Positions 62,725 through 64,000 of a DNA stretch of 64,000 bases are shown here, one piece after another. Under the pieces are notes generated by a model that saw only the letters and a list, made by a program, of their open reading frames with translations, was not told the DNA's origin and ran no database searches. Numbering within the stretch: position 1 is the first letter of the stretch; each line of letters starts with the position of its first letter. Position numbers and translations under genes: made by a program. The DNA comes from Erysipelothrix amsterdamensis. Lineage in GTDB: Bacteria > Bacillota_I > Bacilli_A > Erysipelotrichales > Erysipelotrichaceae. Location of the stretch: positions 1,550,001-1,614,000 of the forward strand of contig NZ_OW659496.1 of assembly GCF_940143175.1 (NCBI RefSeq), in the 5' to 3' direction.

Positions 62725-63735
62725 ATGACTACACTTAAACAACGATACCTTTGGATCGATAATTTCAAAGGAATACTTATTATGCTGGTCGTATTTGGAC
62801 ATGGATTTGAATTTTTACGTCATGACTTCAAAAGTCTTCAGTTCATCTATAATCTCATCTATATGATTCATATGCCTGCCTTTGTGTTTATTTCAGGGTA
62901 TCTTTCTAAAAATATTCAAAAGGGACGTAATGATGCATTTCGCAACTTCTTTATTCCATTCTTTATTTTTAATACACTTTGGGCTTTGTTGAAGATGCTT
63001 CCAATTGGAATGCAAACTTCAGATTCATTACCTATTTTTAGTTTTCTAACACCTGGATGGGCAATGTGGTTTCTTCTTGCTATGTTTATTTGGAAGTTAC
63101 TTTTACCATCATTGCTTCAAGTCAAAGATATCTTTGCTCTAAGCTTATTTATTGGCGTTATCGGAGGTCTTTTCACAGAGTTTGGGGACTATTTAACCTT
63201 GTCTCGTGTTCTTGTCTTCTTGCCCTATTTTCTTGCAGGGTATTTCACCTCACATCAAACTATTGAGGAAATCCAGTCACAACCAAAACGTTATCCTTTC
63301 CTTGTACTTACCCTACTAATCATTGCGGCATATCTCTATACCTTTATCCTCAAACTTCCAGCCGAGTTTCTATGGGGAGATCGTTCGTATCATGAACTCT
63401 TTTCCACAATGGGATATCCAATGCTTTTAGCCTTAGTGCGTTATGGTCTTGGTTTTATGGGTATTTATGTTCTCCTCAATCTTGTGCCAGACCGTAAGAC
63501 ACCTTTTAAACGCTTTGGGAAAAACTCTTTAAATATCTATATGTTTCATACATATCTACTCGTACTAATGGCTCCGATTACATTTAACCTTGATAATCTC
63601 TATCTAAGACTTCTTCTTGTTTTAAGTTGGTGTGGTGTAATTCTTTATACACTCTCAAACAAACGTATTGTATCTTACTATGATCGATTCTTATTCTATA
63701 TTTATCGGCGTCTCTTTAGACCTCAGGACCAATAA
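62725..63735 (+). CDS. Membrane acyltransferase family 3 protein
   Basis: 336 residues, about ten spans. The N-terminus has WIDNFKGILIMLVVFGHGFE with the conserved His of acyltransferase-3 proteins, followed by IHMPAFVFISGYL. It ends KNSLNIYMFHTYLLVL. Such proteins O-acetylate surface polysaccharides or sugars, WecH/fucose O-acetylase-like. ATG 62725 is chosen because GGAGG lies four bases before; the frame also runs upstream. Substrate unknown. Confidence 0.88.
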   Translation: MTTLKQRYLWIDNFKGILIMLVVFGHGFEFLRHDFKSLQFIYNLIYMIHMPAFVFISGYLSKNIQKGRNDAFRNFFIPFFIFNTLWALLKMLPIGMQTSDSLPIFSFLTPGWAMWFLLAMFIWKLLLPSLLQVKDIFALSLFIGVIGGLFTEFGDYLTLSRVLVFLPYFLAGYFTSHQTIEEIQSQPKRYPFLVLTLLIIAAYLYTFILKLPAEFLWGDRSYHELFSTMGYPMLLALVRYGLGFMGIYVLLNLVPDRKTPFKRFGKNSLNIYMFHTYLLVLMAPITFNLDNLYLRLLLVLSWCGVILYTLSNKRIVSYYDRFLFYIYRRLFRPQDQ

Positions 63736-63736
63736 A

Positions 63737-63767
63737 AAAAGAACACCTACAGAAGTAGGTGTTTTAT
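63737..63767 (+). terminator. Terminator after the acyltransferase gene
   Basis: ACACCTAC-AGAA-GTAGGTGT followed by TTTATTT, with A-rich sequence on the other side; it can also serve tRNA-Arg(ACG) on the minus strand. Confidence 0.8.
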
Positions 63768-63775
63768 TTAATATT

Positions 63776-63852
63776 TGGCGCGCCCGACAGAAGTCGAATC
63801 CATAACCTCTTGAGCCGTAATCAAGTGCTCTATCCAGTTGAGCTACGGGCGC
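63776..63852 (-). tRNA. tRNA-Arg (anticodon ACG)
   Basis: A 77-base cloverleaf with encoded CCA. The acceptor is GCGCCCG / CGGGCGC, the D stem GCTC/GAGC with GG in the loop, and the anticodon arm CTTGA-TTACGGC-TCAAG gives ACG, read as inosine-CG after editing. The T arm is ATGGA-TTCGACT-TCTGT: positions 53-61 are A-T in place of the nearly universal G-C. All stems still pair. Confidence 0.93.
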
Positions 63853-63889
63853 ATTGTGTTTTTCAACATAATCCCTGTTGATGTTTCCT

Positions 63890-63918
63890 ATTATACGCTA
63901 GGTTTTGGGAATATGCAA
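63890..63918 (-). promoter_or_regulatory. Promoter of tRNA-Arg(ACG)
   Basis: Minus strand: -35 TTGCAT (63913-63918), 17 bases, -10 TATAAT (63890-63895). It lies about 37 bases upstream of the tRNA 5' end. Confidence 0.75.
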
Positions 63919-64000
63919 TGCTCAAATATAAAAAACACCAAATTAGCAAATATACAAATTATCAGCATGCAAATATCGTGATTATTATGGGTCAAATAGC

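Overview
The window is AT-rich, densely coded DNA from a low-GC Gram-positive bacterium. The evidence is strong Shine-Dalgarno (SD) sites, CcpA-type cre sites, an antiterminator of the BglG/GlcT type, a Firmicutes-type pyruvate dehydrogenase (PDH), and wall proteins built from DUF1542-like repeats. The overall character fits Erysipelotrichia, most likely Erysipelothrix. That assignment is an inference from gene content, not from a marker gene. No phage, insertion sequence, CRISPR array or replication origin was seen.

Layout. 1-3.1 kb: the promoter of a gene lying off the left edge, then a bacteriocin-type ABC exporter pair. 3.2-8.2 kb: tRNA-Arg(CCG), an alpha/beta hydrolase, and an ABC operon (three membrane proteins, an ATPase, a lipoprotein) preceded by a decayed ATPase fragment and tRNA-Val. 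8.2-15.3 kb: an operon headed by a LevR-like regulator, with a mannose-family PTS, a FrlC-like epimerase and an SIS-domain deglycase. It probably takes up and breaks down a fructosamine (Amadori) compound. 15.5-18 kb: a glucose-family PTS gene controlled by an RNA antiterminator, facing its antiterminator gene. 18.1-20.9 kb: a P-type cation ATPase under a yybP-ykoY-type (manganese) riboswitch with a switchable terminator.

21-40 kb: two giant paralogous surface proteins (1542 and 1382 aa) flank a locus for uptake and phosphorolysis of galacto-N-biose/lacto-N-biose. That locus holds a binding protein, two permeases, a GH112 phosphorylase, two NahK-like kinases and an AraC regulator, and it carries a cre site. 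It is the most distinctive region: a host-glycan capture and utilisation island.

40-49 kb: an unusual single operon with PDH-type E1alpha, E1beta, E2 and E3, a PTS_EIIC_2-family membrane protein, phosphotransbutyrylase, butyrate kinase and a LysR regulator. Upstream lie a 20-bp inverted repeat and a cre-like palindrome. 49-57 kb: a heterodimeric ABC exporter divergent from a MerR regulator with a textbook 19-bp-spacer operator promoter, then a PepV dipeptidase, YfcC-type carrier and acetyltransferase operon. 57-64 kb: mixed housekeeping and accessory genes (NUDIX hydrolase, a 53-aa membrane peptide, Tag glycosylase, LysR, MltG, a TusA-like protein, a YhcH-like protein, a membrane acyltransferase), ending with tRNA-Arg(ACG), whose T-stem is non-canonical.
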